Below, in pieces: positions 18,801 through 29,443 of a stretch of DNA of 64,000 nucleotides. Position numbers and translations under genes: made by a program. This DNA comes from Thiococcus pfennigii (GTDB lineage: Bacteria; Pseudomonadota; Gammaproteobacteria; Chromatiales; Chromatiaceae). Position 1 is the first letter of the stretch; the number at the start of each line of letters is the position of its first letter. The stretch is from contig NZ_NRRW01000013.1 of NCBI RefSeq assembly GCF_016583835.1, forward strand, positions 1 to 64,000, given 5' to 3'. The notes beneath the pieces are model-generated. The model saw only the letters and a list, made by a program, of their open reading frames with translations, did no database searches and had not been told where the DNA came from.

Positions 18801-19307
18801 CTATTGCACCTCGACCTTGATCGCGCGCCGTCGCGCGGCCGTCTTCGGCAGTTGGACGCGCAGCACGCCGTCGCGGTAGGCGGCGCTGGCCTTCTCGCTG
18901 TCGACCTCCTCGGGCAGCGGGATGGCGCGCTCGAAGCAGCCGTAGGCGCATTCGGTGATGTGGTAGCGCCCGATCGTCTCCTCGCGATCGAGCCGCTTCT
19001 CGCCGCGCACGACCAGATAGTCGTCCATGACCTGGAGATCGAAGTCGTCCTTGCCCATCCCGGGCACCTCCAGGCGCACGACCACCTTGTCGTCGTCGTC
19101 GAAGACCTCGGCCGCGAGCACGCCCCAGCCGGCGCTGCGCTCGGCCATCTCGCGGGCCTCGGCCGCGCTGACCTCGGGCGCCTCCCGCCCGCCATGGGTG
19201 AAGCGGGTGATGGCCCCGGTGGCGCGGCGATAGAGCCGCTGCCAGCCCTCGAAGAGGGCCTCCCAGGCATGGCCGATGTCACGACGGATCTGTTGCATTG
19301 TCGACAT
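18801..19307 (-). CDS. Small heat-shock protein Hsp20 (1)
   Basis: 168-residue ATP-independent chaperone. A long N-terminal helical region (1-60) precedes an alpha-crystallin domain with VVVRLEVPGMGKDDFDLQV, VRGEKR and the conserved AAYRDGVLRVQLPK motif. ATG 19307 has a GGAGGAA ribosome site; the longer open frame is not homologous. It is the last of three consecutive Hsp20 genes on the minus strand (the others at 19390 and 19872). It is convergent with the acetolactate synthase gene across 45 bases. No obvious C-terminal IxI motif. Confidence 0.92.
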   Translation of the reverse strand: MSTMQQIRRDIGHAWEALFEGWQRLYRRATGAITRFTHGGREAPEVSAAEAREMAERSAGWGVLAAEVFDDDDKVVVRLEVPGMGKDDFDLQVMDDYLVVRGEKRLDREETIGRYHITECAYGCFERAIPLPEEVDSEKASAAYRDGVLRVQLPKTAARRRAIKVEVQ

Positions 19308-19389
19308 CACGGATTCCTCCCAGCTTGAATACCCCAGCATCCCCGCCGCTCCGGCCGATGCGACACGGCCGAAGCGGCGCCGGAGCGGC

Positions 19390-19785
19390 TCAGCCGACGC
19401 TGATCTCGATCTTGCGCGGCCGCGCCTCGGCACGCTTGGGGACCTGCAGCGTCAGGACGCCGTCCTTCACCTGCGCAGTGATCCTGTCTGCGGCCAACTC
19501 GGGGCTCAGCGTGAAGCTGCGCCGGAACCGGGTGCTGCGCAGGTCCGCGTAGAGCGCCTGCATGCCCTCGGGCATCTCGATCGCCGCCTCGCCCTCGATC
19601 GTCAAGGTGTCCTTGTCGACCTGGATCGTCAGGCGCTCGCGCGAGACCCCGGGCAGGTCGGCCTTGATCGTGATGCCGGCGGCATCCTCGTAGATATCCA
19701 CTGGCGGCAGCAGGGTCGCCTCGCTCGGGGCGGCGCTCGACATCTCGCCGGCCTCCCGGCCCTTCATCGCGGTGCTCTCGTTCAT
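19390..19785 (-). CDS. Small heat-shock protein Hsp20 (2)
   Basis: 131-residue alpha-crystallin protein with a short N-terminus. Core: PPVDIYEDAAGITIKADLPG, FRRSFTLSPELAADRITAQVKDGVLTLQVPK, and a C-terminal RKIEISVG tail, with IEI resembling the oligomerisation motif. ATG 19785 follows AGGAG. It sits between the other two Hsp20 genes with spacers of 82 and 86 bases; all three probably share a transcript. It looks like the IbpA/Hsp18-type subclass rather than a duplicate of its neighbours. Confidence 0.92.
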   Translation of the reverse strand: MNESTAMKGREAGEMSSAAPSEATLLPPVDIYEDAAGITIKADLPGVSRERLTIQVDKDTLTIEGEAAIEMPEGMQALYADLRSTRFRRSFTLSPELAADRITAQVKDGVLTLQVPKRAEARPRKIEISVG

Positions 19786-19871
19786 CGGCAAGCTCCTCGA
19801 TTGCGCTCGTGAACCATTGCCCATCCCGCTCCACGACGGGCGAAGAGGGCCCGTCGCCGGGGCGGATCTCA

Positions 19872-20315
19872 CTATTCGACCTGGATCTGCCGCGGCTTGA
19901 CCTCCTCGCGACGCGCCACGGTGATGTGCAGCACGCCATCTCGGTAGCGGGCCTCGACCCTGTCGGGGTCCACGTCCTCGGGCAGCGAGATCACCCGCCG
20001 AAAGTCACCGGCGAAGCGTTCGCGCCGGTAGAACTGGGCCTCGGCCGGCGCCTCGGCCGGGCGCTCCCCCGCGATGCTCAGCAGATGCTGCTGAAGCGAG
20101 ATGTCCAAGCTCCGGGGGTCGACGCCAGCGGCGAAGAGATAGACGTCGACCCGATCCGAGGCGGCACCGACGTTGATCGCCGGATAGGTCCCGGACGTCA
20201 CCGACCGGATCCCCATCGGGCCGGGGGGGCCGCTGAAGAGCGCATCCATCTCCCGACGCATCCGCTCGAGCTGGCCGAACAGGTCGTTCTCGAAGCTGCT
20301 CAGGTAACCGAACAT
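19872..20315 (-). CDS. Small heat-shock protein Hsp20 (3)
   Basis: 147-residue first gene of the trio. MFGYLSSFENDLFGQLERMRREMDALF forms the N-terminal amphipathic part, then YPAINVGAASDRVDVYLFAAG, RRERFAGDFRRVISLPEDVD and ARYRDGVLHITVARR define the alpha-crystallin fold. ATG 20315 is preceded by GGAGG at the right spacing, so an upstream in-frame ATG at 20339 is less likely. The promoter must lie in the long intergenic region beyond 20316; I could not find a clean sigma-32 site. Confidence 0.92.
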   Translation of the reverse strand: MFGYLSSFENDLFGQLERMRREMDALFSGPPGPMGIRSVTSGTYPAINVGAASDRVDVYLFAAGVDPRSLDISLQQHLLSIAGERPAEAPAEAQFYRRERFAGDFRRVISLPEDVDPDRVEARYRDGVLHITVARREEVKPRQIQVE

Positions 20316-20834
20316 GAAGAACCTCCACTTCAGTGCCAAGGATTCACGGGCGCCTTGAACCCGGAAACGGCAGTCGCCCGCTTCGCCAGCGATTCAACCC
20401 AAGAACGTCCGTTGACCGCGTCCTCAGGGATGGAAGTTGTTGAAATCGTGAAGAGGCTATACGTGGGCCCTGCTCACCCCCTCGATGAAGGCCGCCACGG
20501 CGCCCGATGCAGGTCGCGCGCGGCACACCTCGGGCACCGCCCAACGGCCGCTCTTAGGTTCAAAGTCACTGCAACAGCGAAGATGTCTCGCGATCGCTGT
20601 GGTCACCTCCCGGGCGATGGCCGCCCGACCCGGCGCACGCAGGCGCGAGACCGGCCGCCGGGATACGGGATCGACCTCGCCTCTACGGTGCCGGCCTTGG
20701 GGACCGAGTCATCGTTTTTCAAGACCCGCAGTGGGGATGAGGAACGAGGCGAGAACGCGCGGCACAGACTCGGCCCCGATCGCGATCGACGCCGCGGGGG
20801 CCAACCCGACATTGGACCCGGCGAATATCGGACG
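20316..20834. other. Intergenic region upstream of the Hsp20 cluster
   Basis: First half of a 1018-base gap to hemE. No supportable gene. It must contain the heat-shock gene promoter on the minus strand. A 24-base stretch near 20727 (ACCCGCAGTGGGGATGAGGAAC) looks superficially like a type I-E CRISPR repeat but occurs once. Confidence 0.4.
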
Positions 20835-21150
20835 GCCTGTCGGGTGAGGCGCGCCGGCACGGCGGTCGCTGAGCAAGAAGGGCTTTCGCGCACCGTCACC
20901 CGACAGCGGCCTCGGTGGGGACGGCGTTGGCGGTCGTCGGGTTACGCCCCGAGTGCACGGCGGGATGCGCTGCGCTTTCCCGCCCTATGTTCTAACCCGA
21001 CGGCCGCGCACCCGAAAAATAGATCTCGCGCAGAGACGCAAAGGCGCCGAGAAGGAACGGCCCGGCGCGCGCCGTCACCCGACAGCGGCCTCGCTGGCGC
21101 CCGCGTCGCCGGCCGTCGCGTTACGCCCCGAGGGGCCAGCCCGGCCTACG
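20835..21150. repeat. REP-like repeats (GTCGGGTTACG family), two units
   Basis: Unit one (20835-21002) and unit two (21062-21150) both contain CGTCACCCGACAGCGGCCTCG followed about 30 bases later by CGTTACGCCCCGAG or GGGTTACGCCCCGAG. Unit one also carries CTGTCGGG near its left end and TAACCCGACGG at its right. They are separated by CGCAGAGACGCAAAGGCG (21029-21046), itself a motif widespread as a bacterial intergenic repeat. Degenerate copies make the exact borders uncertain. Confidence 0.6.
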
Positions 21151-21333
21151 GCCCCAGCGGCGTCATGCCCCCCGCAGGCCACGCGCCGGCCGCAAGCGGA
21201 TGCACCACAAAGGATTTGGAGGACCGGGCAAGGCGCCAACGGGTGCCCTCGGTGGGCACGCGCGTTGTAGAATCCCCGGCCATGGACCTGCTTCGGCACC
21301 TGATCACACCCACCAACCGGAAGCCTCGACCTC

Positions 21334-22398
21334 GTGACTGAACTGAAAAACGATACCTTTCTGCGCGCCCTGCTGCGTGAGCCCGTCGACTACACCCCCG
21401 TCTGGATGATGCGCCAGGCCGGGCGCTACCTGCCCGAGTACCGCGCGACCCGCGCCCGCGCCGGCAGCTTCATGCAGCTCTGCATGGCGCCGGAGCTCGC
21501 CTGCGAGGTCACGCTGCAGCCTCTCGAGCGCTTTCCGCTCGATGCCGCGATCCTCTTCTCCGACATCCTGACGATCCCGGATGCGATGGGGCTCGGGCTC
21601 TATTTCGCCGAGGGCGAGGGGCCGCACTTCGAGCGCCCGGTGCGCACCGCCGCTGATATCGAACGGCTCGGCGTCCCGGATCCGGAGCAGGACCTGCGCT
21701 ATGTCGTCGATGCCGTGGCGCTGATCCGCCGCGAACTCGGCGGTCGGGTGCCGCTGATCGGCTTCTCCGGCAGCCCCTGGACGCTCGCGACCTATATGGT
21801 CGAGGGCGGCGGGGCGAAGAACTTCTCGCGCATCAAGGCGATGATGTACGACCGCCCCGACCTGCTGCACGCGCTGCTGGCCAAGGTCGCCGATGCGGTC
21901 ATCGTCTACCTCAACGCCCAGATCGCCCGCGGCGCCCAGGCGGCGATGGTCTTCGACACCTGGGGCGGGGCGCTGGCGCCGGCCTGCTACCAGGAGTTCT
22001 CGCTGCGCTACATGGAACGCATCGTCGCCGGCCTGACCCGCGAGGCCGAGGGTCGGCGCGTGCCCGTCATCCTCTTCACGAAGAACGGCGGCCAGTGGCT
22101 CGATCGCATGGCCGCGACCGGCTGCGACGCCCTCGGCGTCGACTGGACCACCGACCTGGCCGACGCCCGCCGCCTGGTCGGGGATCGCGTCGCGCTCCAG
22201 GGCAACCTCGACCCCTGCGTCCTCTACGCCTCGCCCGAGCGCATCCGCGCCGAGGTCGCCCGGGTCCTGGAGAGCTATGGGCGCGGCCACGGCCACGTCT
22301 TCAACCTGGGCCACGGGATCACGCCGGACGTCGATCCCGAGCACGCCGCGGCCATGATCGCCGCGGTCCACGAGCTGAGCCCCGCCTACCACGCCTGA
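21334..22398 (+). CDS. hemE: Uroporphyrinogen decarboxylase
   Basis: Decarboxylates uroporphyrinogen III to coproporphyrinogen III, common to haem and bacteriochlorophyll synthesis. 354 residues, standard length. [16 protein letters not shown] near the N-terminus is the family signature with the substrate-binding Arg residues, [12 protein letters not shown] contains the essential Asp, and [17 protein letters not shown] and [13 protein letters not shown] complete the conserved sites. The start is GTG at 21334 ([13 protein letters not shown]). A TAGAAT at 21268-21273 could be the -10 of its promoter. It stands alone. Confidence 0.96.
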   Translation: MTELKNDTFLRALLREPVDYTPVWMMRQAGRYLPEYRATRARAGSFMQLCMAPELACEVTLQPLERFPLDAAILFSDILTIPDAMGLGLYFAEGEGPHFERPVRTAADIERLGVPDPEQDLRYVVDAVALIRRELGGRVPLIGFSGSPWTLATYMVEGGGAKNFSRIKAMMYDRPDLLHALLAKVADAVIVYLNAQIARGAQAAMVFDTWGGALAPACYQEFSLRYMERIVAGLTREAEGRRVPVILFTKNGGQWLDRMAATGCDALGVDWTTDLADARRLVGDRVALQGNLDPCVLYASPERIRAEVARVLESYGRGHGHVFNLGHGITPDVDPEHAAAMIAAVHELSPAYHA

Positions 22399-22495
22399 AC
22401 ACCGCCCAAGCCGCTCGACAGGCCCCCAAATCGGGACCTGTGCAGTCGTTTCGGAACGGCGCGGAAACAACCGATGCAGGCACGCGGAAGACAAG

Positions 22496-22584
22496 AAACT
22501 ACGAAATGCTCGAAAGTCGCGAAAAAATGGCGCCTTCTCCCGCCAATGCTCTGCTTTGCGCGAGTTTCGCGTGTTTCGTAGTTT
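22496..22584. repeat. 30-base imperfect inverted repeat between hemE and rpoH
   Basis: The arm at 22496-22525 begins AAACTACGAAA and the arm at 22555-22584 ends TTTCGTAGTTT; about 25 of 30 positions pair, around a 29-base loop. It lies in the 362-base gap between convergent hemE and rpoH. It could be a bidirectional terminator for the two genes or a dispersed repeat; the AT-richer arms contrast with the surroundings. Confidence 0.55.
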
Positions 22585-22691
22585 AAGCGAAGATGCGCCG
22601 GTCGTTTTTTAATCGACCCTTAGGCGACTGAACATGGCGGGGCCCCTTGCACCGCGGGAGCACCTTGAGTGTTTCAAGGCGCCGGAATGCG

Positions 22692-22715
22692 ACGACCCGC
22701 CTCGTGGCGGGTCGT
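22692..22715 (-). terminator. Hairpin downstream of rpoH
   Basis: ACGACCCGCC and GGCGGGTCGT form a perfect 10-base stem with a TCGT loop, 46 bases after the rpoH stop. There is no T run on the minus strand beyond it, so a rho-independent terminator is likely but not perfect. Confidence 0.5.
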
Positions 22716-22760
22716 TCGGTCAGGTCGATGCGGCGCCCGGGCGACCCGGGCGTCGGGGGA

Positions 22761-23600
22761 TCAGGCCTCGAGCTGCACGCGCAGCTTCTTCATCGCGTTC
22801 TTCTCGATCTGGCGGATGCGCTCGGCCGAGACGTCGAACTGCTGGGCCAGTTCGTGCAGCGTCTGCTTCTTCTCGCCGAGCCAACGGGCCGCCAGGATGG
22901 TCTTGCTGCGCTCGTCGAGGCCGGCCAGCGCCGCGTAGAGCCGCTCGCGCTGGTCCTGCTCCGTGTCCTCGCGCTCCAGGGCGGCCGCCGGTTCCATTCG
23001 ACTGTCCGGCAGATAGGTCGCCGGGGCGGCAGGACCCTCGTCGTCGTCGGAGTCGTCGCCGTCGAAGGCGAGGTCCTGGTTCGCCAGCCGCGATTCCATC
23101 TCCAGCACCGTCTCGGGCTTCACGCCCAGATCGCGGGCGACCTCCTCGACCTCTTCCCGCGAGAACCAGCCGAGCCGCTTCTTCGCGCTGCGCAGGTTGA
23201 AGAACAGCTTGCGCTGGGCCTTGGTCGTCGCGACCTTGACGATCCGCCAATTGCGCAGGATGTACTCGTGGATCTCGGCGCGGATCCAGTGCACGGCGAA
23301 CGACACCAGCCGCACCCCCATATCCGGCTCGAAGCGCCGCACGGCCTTCATCAGGCCCACGGTGCCCTCCTGGATCAGGTCGGGCAGGGGCAGGCCGTAA
23401 CCGAGATAGCCGCGCGCGATCCGGATCACGAAGCGCAGGTGCGAGAGCACCAGGCGACGCGCCGCCTCGCTGTCGTTGTCGTCCCGCAGCCGCAGGGCCA
23501 GGGTCCGCTCTTCCTCGGGCGAGAGCACCGGGATCTGATACGCACCGCTGATGTAGGTCTCGATGCTGCCGGACGGGAGGAGCGCGAAATCTCTGTTCAT
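22761..23600 (-). CDS. rpoH: RNA polymerase sigma-32 factor
   Basis: Heat-shock sigma factor, 279 residues. Region 2 contains [38 protein letters not shown] in parts, with the core-binding and -10 recognition helices; the RpoH box QRKLFFNLR is at about 129-137; region 4 near the C-terminus has [17 protein letters not shown] for -35 recognition. An acidic insert DDSDDDEG lies between regions 3 and 4. The ATG at 23600 follows an AGGGGATAGGA purine run. In gammaproteobacteria rpoH commonly follows ftsYEX, as here, with a 176-base gap. It presumably drives the Hsp20 trio 2.5 kb away. Confidence 0.96.
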   Translation of the reverse strand: MNRDFALLPSGSIETYISGAYQIPVLSPEEERTLALRLRDDNDSEAARRLVLSHLRFVIRIARGYLGYGLPLPDLIQEGTVGLMKAVRRFEPDMGVRLVSFAVHWIRAEIHEYILRNWRIVKVATTKAQRKLFFNLRSAKKRLGWFSREEVEEVARDLGVKPETVLEMESRLANQDLAFDGDDSDDDEGPAAPATYLPDSRMEPAAALEREDTEQDQRERLYAALAGLDERSKTILAARWLGEKKQTLHELAQQFDVSAERIRQIEKNAMKKLRVQLEA

Positions 23601-23633
23601 GGTCCTATCCCCTAGTAATTTGGTCTGGGAAAT

Positions 23634-23663
23634 AGCCTAGCACCAAGCTCGGACTTTTGCCAA
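23634..23663 (-). promoter_or_regulatory. Candidate rpoH promoter
   Basis: On the minus strand TTGGCA (complement of 23658-23663) and TAGGCT (complement of 23634-23639) are 18 bases apart, about 35 bases before the rpoH start. The -35 matches at five of six positions, the -10 weakly. A perfect 14-base palindrome GCTCGGCGCCGAGC (23743-23756) lies between ftsX and this promoter. Confidence 0.3.
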
Positions 23664-23776
23664 TACCCAGATCACGGTTTTTTTGACGGAGCGGATCGGC
23701 ACGAAGTTCCTACTGAAAATGTAGCAAGGGAGATGCCGCCCTGCTCGGCGCCGAGCGGGGCCGGGGCCCGAGCGAG

Positions 23777-24733
23777 CTATTCGGGCTTGGAGGCGCGCAG
23801 GTGCCAGCTCACGGCCAGCCAACTGCCGAGGTAGCCGAGCAGGGTGCCGATACCGAGCATGGCCGCGAGGACCGGCAGGCTCAGGCCGATCAGCGGAAAA
23901 TCGGCCTGGTAGAGGCTCGCGACGCGCGAGACCGGCGCCTGGATCAGCAGCAGACCGACGATGACCAACAGGCAGGCGACCAGCCCGCCGAGCAGGCCGT
24001 ACCAGAGGCCGGCGTAGACGAAGGGCCGGCGGATGAAGGCATTGGTGGCCCCGACGAGCTCCTGGATGCGGATCTCGTCGCGGCGGTTCTCGATCTCGAG
24101 GCGGATCGTGTTGCCGACGATCAGCAGCAGCGCGAGGCCGAGGACGGAGGCGAGGATGCTCACCCCGCGCTGGGCCAGCTCGACCAGGGCCTGGAAGCGG
24201 TGCACCCAGTCGGCATCGTGCCGGACCAGATCCGTCTCCGGCAAGCGCTCGAGGGCGGCGGCGAGCCCCTCCAGCGCGGCCGCGTCGCCGGCCGCCGGGG
24301 GCGGGACGATCGAGAGGACGACCGGTAGCGGATTGCCCGGCAGGCCCGCCAGCACGTCCTCCAGGCCACTGTAGGCGCGAAACTCCGCCAGCGCCTCGTC
24401 CCGGCCGATGACGCGGACCTCGGCGACGTCGCGCCGCTCGCGCAGTCGCGCCGCGAGCCGCTCGGCGTCGGCCTCGACGACGCTCGGCACGAGGAACACC
24501 GACAGGGCGGCATCGCGTTCCCAGCCGACGGCCAGGGCCTTGATGTTGATGGTCACGACGAAGAGCCCGCCGGGCAGCGCGATCGCGACACCGAGCATCG
24601 CCACCGTCATCAGCGTCGGCAGCGGCGTGCGCAGCAGTCGCCCGAGGGCCGCGAGGGCGTTCTGGGCCTGATGGCGGAGCCAGACCTTGGGCAGCTCGTG
24701 GAGCCGCGCGGTGCGGCGGCGACGACCGGTCAT
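23777..24733 (-). CDS. ftsX: Cell division protein FtsX
   Basis: Membrane component of the FtsEX complex, which activates septal murein hydrolases. 318 residues with a cytoplasmic N-terminus, a first transmembrane helix at about 41-64, a large periplasmic loop to about residue 190, and three further helices, the usual four-helix topology. NTIRLEIENRRDEIRIQELVGA is the conserved cytoplasmic stretch that contacts FtsE. Its start overlaps the ftsE stop by four bases. Confidence 0.94.
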   Translation of the reverse strand: MTGRRRRTARLHELPKVWLRHQAQNALAALGRLLRTPLPTLMTVAMLGVAIALPGGLFVVTINIKALAVGWERDAALSVFLVPSVVEADAERLAARLRERRDVAEVRVIGRDEALAEFRAYSGLEDVLAGLPGNPLPVVLSIVPPPAAGDAAALEGLAAALERLPETDLVRHDADWVHRFQALVELAQRGVSILASVLGLALLLIVGNTIRLEIENRRDEIRIQELVGATNAFIRRPFVYAGLWYGLLGGLVACLLVIVGLLLIQAPVSRVASLYQADFPLIGLSLPVLAAMLGIGTLLGYLGSWLAVSWHLRASKPE

Positions 24734-25403
24734 CGCCGGCGCCTCGGCGGTGCGTCGCTGACGAGGCGACCGTCGCTCAGGGTCAGGGTCCGGTACGGCA
24801 GCGAGCGGATCAGCGCAATGTCGTGGGTCGCGATCAGGAGGGTCACGCCGACCTGGTTGAAGCGCGCGAACAGATCCATGATCTCCCAGGACAGGTCCGG
24901 ATCCAGGTTGCCGGTCGGCTCGTCGGCGAGCAGCAGTGGCGGGCGGCCGACGATCGCGCGGGCGATGCCAACCCGCTGCTGCTCACCGCTCGAGAGGGCC
25001 ACCGGGCAGGCCGCCTCGTGGCGCAGCAGGCCGACCTGCTTCAACGCCGCCCGGGCGCGGCGGGCGACCTCCTCGGGGCCGAGCCCGGCGGCGACGAGCG
25101 GCAACGATACGTTGTCGAGGACGGTGCGGTCGACGAGCAGGCGGTGGTCCTGAAAGACCATCCCGACCTCGCGCCTGTGATAGGGGATGCGCCGGGCCGG
25201 CAGCCGCGCGAGGTCGCGGCCGGCGACCCGGATCTGGCCGCGGGTCGGGCGCTCGAGGAGCCCGATCAGCTTCAACACCGTACTCTTGCCGGCCCCGGAG
25301 TGGCCGGTCAGGAAGACCATCTCGCCCGGCGCCAGCGCGAAGTTGACGTCGCGCAGCGCGTCGCCACGCGCCGGATAACGCTTCGTGACATGCTCGAAGC
25401 GGA

Positions 25404-25407
<4 letters not shown>
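24730..25407 (-). CDS. ftsE: Cell division ATP-binding protein FtsE
   Basis: ABC-type ATPase of FtsEX, 225 residues. Walker A GHSGAGKST at about 35-43, Q-loop in MVFQDHRLL, signature LSSGEQQR, Walker B LLLADEPTGNLD and the switch His in THD. It overlaps ftsX downstream and ftsY upstream by four bases each, the conserved ftsYEX operon. Nothing unusual. Confidence 0.96.
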
Positions 25408-26525
<1,118 letters not shown>

Positions 26526-26736
26526 GAACCCTTAATCTCTGTCGCTGGTTGGGGAACCGAAGCGGGCGGCGTCGGTCCACTGAGGGTGTCTTTCGAGGAA
26601 GGGCCGCCCATCGCCAGGGCGCGGGCGGAGCCGAGCCCCGTCGCTGCGGCAATGCTACCAAAAGCCCCGGGCCTCTGTCGGATCCCGCGCGCCGCGGCGC
26701 CGGCCCCCCTGTCAACCCACCCGATGCGGAGCCGTG

Positions 26737-28104
26737 ATGAAGAGAGTTTGGCTGCTTTCGGCGCTGTTGCTGATCCCGCCGCTGTCCTGGGCCGACGGGC
26801 CCGTGCACGAGCGGGAGCTCGATAACGGTCTCAAGGTGATCGTCAAGGAGGACCATCGCGCCCCGATCGTCACCTCCCAGGTCTGGTACGGGGTCGGCTC
26901 GAGCTACGAACAGGGCGGCACGACCGGCATCTCCCACGCCCTCGAACACATGATGTTCAAAGGCACGGAGCAGCTCGCCCCGGGCGAGTTCTCGCGCATC
27001 GTCGCCGAGAACGGCGGCGAGCAGAACGCCTTCACGAGTCGCGACTACACGGCCTACTACCAGAACCTCGCCAACGACCGCTTGGCCATCGCCTTCGAGC
27101 TGGAGGCCGATCGGATGCGCCACCTGGCCCTGCCGGCGGAGGAGTTCGCCAAGGAGCTGGAGGTCATCAAGGAGGAGCGACGCCTGCGCACCGAGGACGA
27201 CCCCGAGTCCTTGACCTTCGAGGTCTTCAACGCCGTCGCCTACGCCGCCTCGCCCTACCGCAACCCGGTGATCGGCTGGGGCGACGACATCGCCAACCTG
27301 ACGGTCGCCGACCTGCGCGACTGGTACCGCCAGTGGTACGCACCGAACAACGCGACCCTGGTCGTCGTCGGCGACGTCGATCCCGAGGCGGTCTTCGCCC
27401 TCGCCGAGCGTCACTTCGGGCCGCTCGAGGCGGAGACCGTGGTCGCACCCCGGCCACGCGGCGAGCCGCCGCAGTACGGGGAGAAGCGCGTCCAGGTCAA
27501 GGCCCCGGCCAAGGAGCCCTACCTGCTGATGGGCTACAAGGCGACCGCCGTCGGCCATGCCGACGCCACCTGGGAACCCTATGCGCTGGAGATGCTGGCC
27601 TCGGTGCTCGATGGCGGCGCGAGCGCCCGGATCCGGCGCGAGCTGGTGCGCGGCCAGGAGATCGCCGCCTCGGCCGGGGCCGGCTACAGCGCCTTCTCGC
27701 GGCTGCCGGGGATGCTGCTGCTCGATGGGGTCCCGGCCAACGGCCACGACGTCGCGGAGCTCGAGCGTGGCCTGCGCGCCCAGATCGCGCGGCTGCGCGA
27801 CGAGCCGGTCGGCGAAGGGGAACTCGCGCGGATCCGCAACCAGCTCGTCGCGGACAAGGTCTTCAAGCTCGATTCGGTCTTCTATCAAGGGATGGAGATC
27901 GGCAAGCTCGAGACCCTGGGCCTCGGCTGGCGACTCATCGACGAGTACCTGGAGCGACTCGCGGCCGTCACCCCCGAGCAGATCCAGGCCGTCGCCCGCA
28001 AGTACCTGGTCCCGGAGAACCTGACCGTCGCCGTGCTCGACCCCCAGCCCATCGAGGACCGGCCGTCGCACAGCATCGCAGGAGGCCACCCGCATGTCCG
28101 CTAA
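26737..28104 (+). CDS. M16-family zinc metallopeptidase (catalytic subunit)
   Basis: 455 residues with an N-terminal signal peptide (1-19), so periplasmic. The inverted zinc motif HxxEH is intact as His67-Ala-Leu-Glu70-His71, and a distal Glu in ELEVIKEERR near 147 supplies the third ligand. The second half is the inactive M16_C domain. GTG 26734 is in frame, but ATG 26737 has a GGAG six bases upstream and is preferred. Its last codons overlap the next gene, an M16 protein without the zinc motif; together they look like an active/inactive pair such as mitochondrial processing peptidase. Confidence 0.9.
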   Translation: MKRVWLLSALLLIPPLSWADGPVHERELDNGLKVIVKEDHRAPIVTSQVWYGVGSSYEQGGTTGISHALEHMMFKGTEQLAPGEFSRIVAENGGEQNAFTSRDYTAYYQNLANDRLAIAFELEADRMRHLALPAEEFAKELEVIKEERRLRTEDDPESLTFEVFNAVAYAASPYRNPVIGWGDDIANLTVADLRDWYRQWYAPNNATLVVVGDVDPEAVFALAERHFGPLEAETVVAPRPRGEPPQYGEKRVQVKAPAKEPYLLMGYKATAVGHADATWEPYALEMLASVLDGGASARIRRELVRGQEIAASAGAGYSAFSRLPGMLLLDGVPANGHDVAELERGLRAQIARLRDEPVGEGELARIRNQLVADKVFKLDSVFYQGMEIGKLETLGLGWRLIDEYLERLAAVTPEQIQAVARKYLVPENLTVAVLDPQPIEDRPSHSIAGGHPHVR

Positions 28105-29443
28105 GTCCCGCCTCGTCCTGCTCGCGCTGCTCCTCTGGCTGCCGCTGTCGGCCGCCCGGGCGACGCCGGCGATCGAGACCTGGGAGACCCCCAACGGCGC
28201 CCGCGTCCTGTTCGTCGCCGCGCCGGCCCTGCCGATGGTCGACGTGCGGGTCGTCTTCGCCGCCGGCGCCAGCCGCGACGGCGCCCGGCCCGGCCTCGCC
28301 TCGCTGACCGCCGCGATGCTGACCCAAGGGGCCGGCGACTGGGACGCCGATGCGATCGCCGAGCGGCTCGACGATGTCGGCGCCTCGCTGAGCACGGGCG
28401 TCGACCGGGACATGGCCTCGGTCGCCGGGCGCAGCCTGACGAGCGAGCCGGCCTATGGTCGGCTCGTCGAGACGATGACCGAGGTCCTCGCCGAACCGAC
28501 CTTCGCCGAGGCCGATCTGGCCCGCCTGCGCGAGAACCGGCTGATCGGGCTGCGCCGCGACGAGCAGGACCCAGGCACGGTCGGCGAGAAGGCCATCTAT
28601 CGTCAGATCTACGGCGACCACCCCTACGCCGCCGACCCGAGCGGCACGCCGGCAGCGGTCGCGGCGCTGACCCGCGAGGATCTCGTCGCCTTCCACCGCC
28701 GCTGGTACACGGCGGATAATGCCGTCGTCGCGATCGTCGGGGCGCTCGAGCGCGACCAGGCCGAGGCGCTGGCGACCCGCCTGGCGGCCGGACTGCCGCG
28801 CGGCGAGGCGGCCCCGGCGCTGCCGCCGGTCGCCGATCCGGCCGGCGCAGCGGTCCAGGCGATCCCCTTCCCGTCCAGCCAGACCCACGTCTACGTCGGC
28901 CAGCCGGGCATGCGCCGCGGCGACCCGGACTATTTCCCCCTCTACGTCGGCAACCACATCCTCGGCGGCAGCGGCCTGGTGTCGCTGCTCGCCGAGGAGG
29001 TCCGCGAGAAACGCGGTCTCTCCTACAGCGTCTACAGCTACTTCCTGCCGCTCGCCGAGCGCGGCCCGTTCCTGATGGGGCTCCAGACCAAGGCCGAGCA
29101 GGCGACCGAGGCCCAAGCCGTGTTGCGCGAGACCCTGGGGCGCTTCATCGCCGAGGGGCCGAGCGACGAGGAGTTGACGGCGGCCGTGAAGAACATCACC
29201 GGCGGCTTCCCGCTGCGTATCGCGAGCAACGGCAGCATCGTCCAATACCTGGCCGTGATCGGCTTCTACGACCTGCCGCTCGACCACCTCGAGCGCTTCA
29301 ACGACCGGATCTCGGCCGTGACCGCCGAGCAGATCCGCGACGCCTTCGGGCGCCGCATCGACCCCGAGCGACTCGCCGTCGTCACGGTCGGCCCCACCCC
29401 GAACCCGGCCGCCGATCCGGGGGTGACACCGGCCGATGGCTAG
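28094..29443 (+). CDS. M16-family peptidase-like protein lacking the zinc motif
   Basis: 449 residues, signal peptide 1-23. Aligned with its neighbour, the HxxEH position reads GLASLTAAMLTQG, so no zinc site remains. It keeps the REKRGLSYSVYSYF stretch, the Arg/Tyr substrate-positioning pair typical of the non-catalytic partner. It overlaps the preceding gene by 11 bases and rsmD by eight, implying coordinated synthesis. Role inferred: forms a clam-shell heterodimer with the catalytic subunit and degrades short peptides in the periplasm. Confidence 0.88.
   Translation: MSAKSRLVLLALLLWLPLSAARATPAIETWETPNGARVLFVAAPALPMVDVRVVFAAGASRDGARPGLASLTAAMLTQGAGDWDADAIAERLDDVGASLSTGVDRDMASVAGRSLTSEPAYGRLVETMTEVLAEPTFAEADLARLRENRLIGLRRDEQDPGTVGEKAIYRQIYGDHPYAADPSGTPAAVAALTREDLVAFHRRWYTADNAVVAIVGALERDQAEALATRLAAGLPRGEAAPALPPVADPAGAAVQAIPFPSSQTHVYVGQPGMRRGDPDYFPLYVGNHILGGSGLVSLLAEEVREKRGLSYSVYSYFLPLAERGPFLMGLQTKAEQATEAQAVLRETLGRFIAEGPSDEELTAAVKNITGGFPLRIASNGSIVQYLAVIGFYDLPLDHLERFNDRISAVTAEQIRDAFGRRIDPERLAVVTVGPTPNPAADPGVTPADG

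Noticed and set aside
20723-20752. CRISPR-like repeat sequence in the region before hemE
   Set aside because: A stretch resembling a type I-E repeat end (CGCAGTGGGGATGAGGAAC) occurs only once, with no second copy at a regular spacing and no cas gene.
23743-23756. Perfect 14-base palindrome after ftsX as a terminator
   Set aside because: It has no loop and no T run on the minus strand, so it cannot be called a rho-independent terminator; chance is plausible in GC-rich DNA.
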